A DNA stretch of 8,777 bases. It comes from Deltaproteobacteria bacterium (GTDB taxonomy: Bacteria; Desulfobacterota; GWC2-55-46; UBA9637). The DNA lies in NCBI GenBank assembly GCA_016234985.1, contig JACRNK010000250.1, positions 1-8,777 of the forward strand, read 5' to 3'. How positions within the stretch are numbered: the stretch's first letter is position 1; every line of letters begins with the position of its first letter. Under the pieces are notes generated by a model. It was not told where the DNA came from. It worked only from the letters and a program-made list of their open reading frames with translations, and ran no database searches. Position numbers and translations under genes: made by a program. Shown one piece after another: positions 8,475-8,777 of this stretch.

Positions 8475-8777
8475 ATGGAGCCTCATCAACATGTGAAGCC
8501 TCAAAAGCAGGATTTTTTCAGTCCCACCTTTGGAGTTCTTTCCTTTGAGGATGTGTTCAGGAAACTGGTTGAATATATAGAAGAAGACACCGGTTATCGA
8601 TACAGCATCATCGTTGGAACAGATTCTTTTCTGGCAGCAGAGACCATCTTTATAAGCGCAATAATCATACACAGAATAGGGCATGGAGGCCGTTATTTTT
8701 ATAAGAAGATACGGCACAGGAAGATTGAAAATCTCCGTCAAAGGATTTTTTATGAAACATCTCTCAGTCTTGAGACT
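8475..8777 (+). CDS. YkuK-type RNase H-like protein (DUF458), N-terminal 101 residues (partial)
   Basis: An open frame starts at the ATG at 8475 and leaves the window with no stop, giving 101 residues. The opening FFSPTFGVLSFEDVFRKLVEYIEE, the strand IIVGTDS (45-51) and the later IIIHRIGHGGRYFYKK and IFYETSLSLE pieces match the YkuK/DUF458 family. That family has an RNase H-like fold and an unsettled role, so D50 in GTDS would be the first acidic active-site residue. The codons before the ATG hold no ATG, GTG or TTG back to a stop at 8448-8450, which supports this start. There is no Shine-Dalgarno in front. The gene is divergent from the TPR gene across a 79-base gap. Confidence 0.85.
   Translation, partial: MEPHQHVKPQKQDFFSPTFGVLSFEDVFRKLVEYIEEDTGYRYSIIVGTDSFLAAETIFISAIIIHRIGHGGRYFYKKIRHRKIENLRQRIFYETSLSLET

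Noticed and set aside
8445..8741. 98-codon minus-strand frame at the right end
   Set aside because: It is antisense to the YkuK-like gene, whose family motifs are clear on the plus strand.

Overview
The window is a gene-dense stretch of a bacterial chromosome. It comes from a Gram-negative, probably Desulfobacterota- or Nitrospirota-like organism. That placement is an inference from the lipoprotein signal, the DegP-type protease, the UbiX-type enzyme, moderate GC content, long operon-like gene runs and the apparent use of selenocysteine; no marker fixes the phylum. There is no integrase, transposase, CRISPR array, tRNA or rRNA.

Layout. Positions 2-151 hold the tail of an unrecognised gene. 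A promoter-rich gap leads to clpB (287-2881). After a 187-base AT-rich gap come hsp20 (3069-3518), a degP/htrA-type protease (3533-5041), ubiX (5045-5706, frameshifted) and serS (5709-6995). A small two-span membrane protein (6992-7246) follows. The hsp20-to-7246 genes lie head to tail with gaps of 14 bases or fewer, or a 4-base overlap, so they probably form one transcript. A 127-bp palindromic element (7231-7357) closes the run and supplies the stop codon of the last gene. Next is a thioredoxin-fold lipoprotein (7409-7894) with an in-frame TGA. It is convergent with, and overlaps by 9 bp, a membrane-anchored TPR protein on the minus strand (7886-8395). Divergent from that is the 5' part of a YkuK-type RNase H-like gene (8475 to the window end).

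How the genes work together. ClpB (disaggregase), Hsp20 (holdase) and DegP (envelope protease/chaperone) form a proteostasis block. The clpB and hsp20 promoters share the same CTTGACA -35 element with 17-bp spacing. The hsp20 leader can fold into a hairpin that covers both the Shine-Dalgarno and the AUG, which looks like an RNA thermometer. UbiX and SerRS appear to ride along as housekeeping genes.

The main points of interest are: (1) a probable selenoprotein, in which the TGA replaces the first cysteine of a CxxC thioredoxin motif (U61-Q-R-C64), is followed by a bSECIS-like hairpin, and would be split into two ORFs by a standard gene caller; (2) a perfect 23-bp tandem duplication that frameshifts ubiX just before its conserved C-terminus; (3) the candidate RNA thermometer; (4) the nearly leaderless clpB promoter arrangement; (5) the palindromic element that ends a gene.
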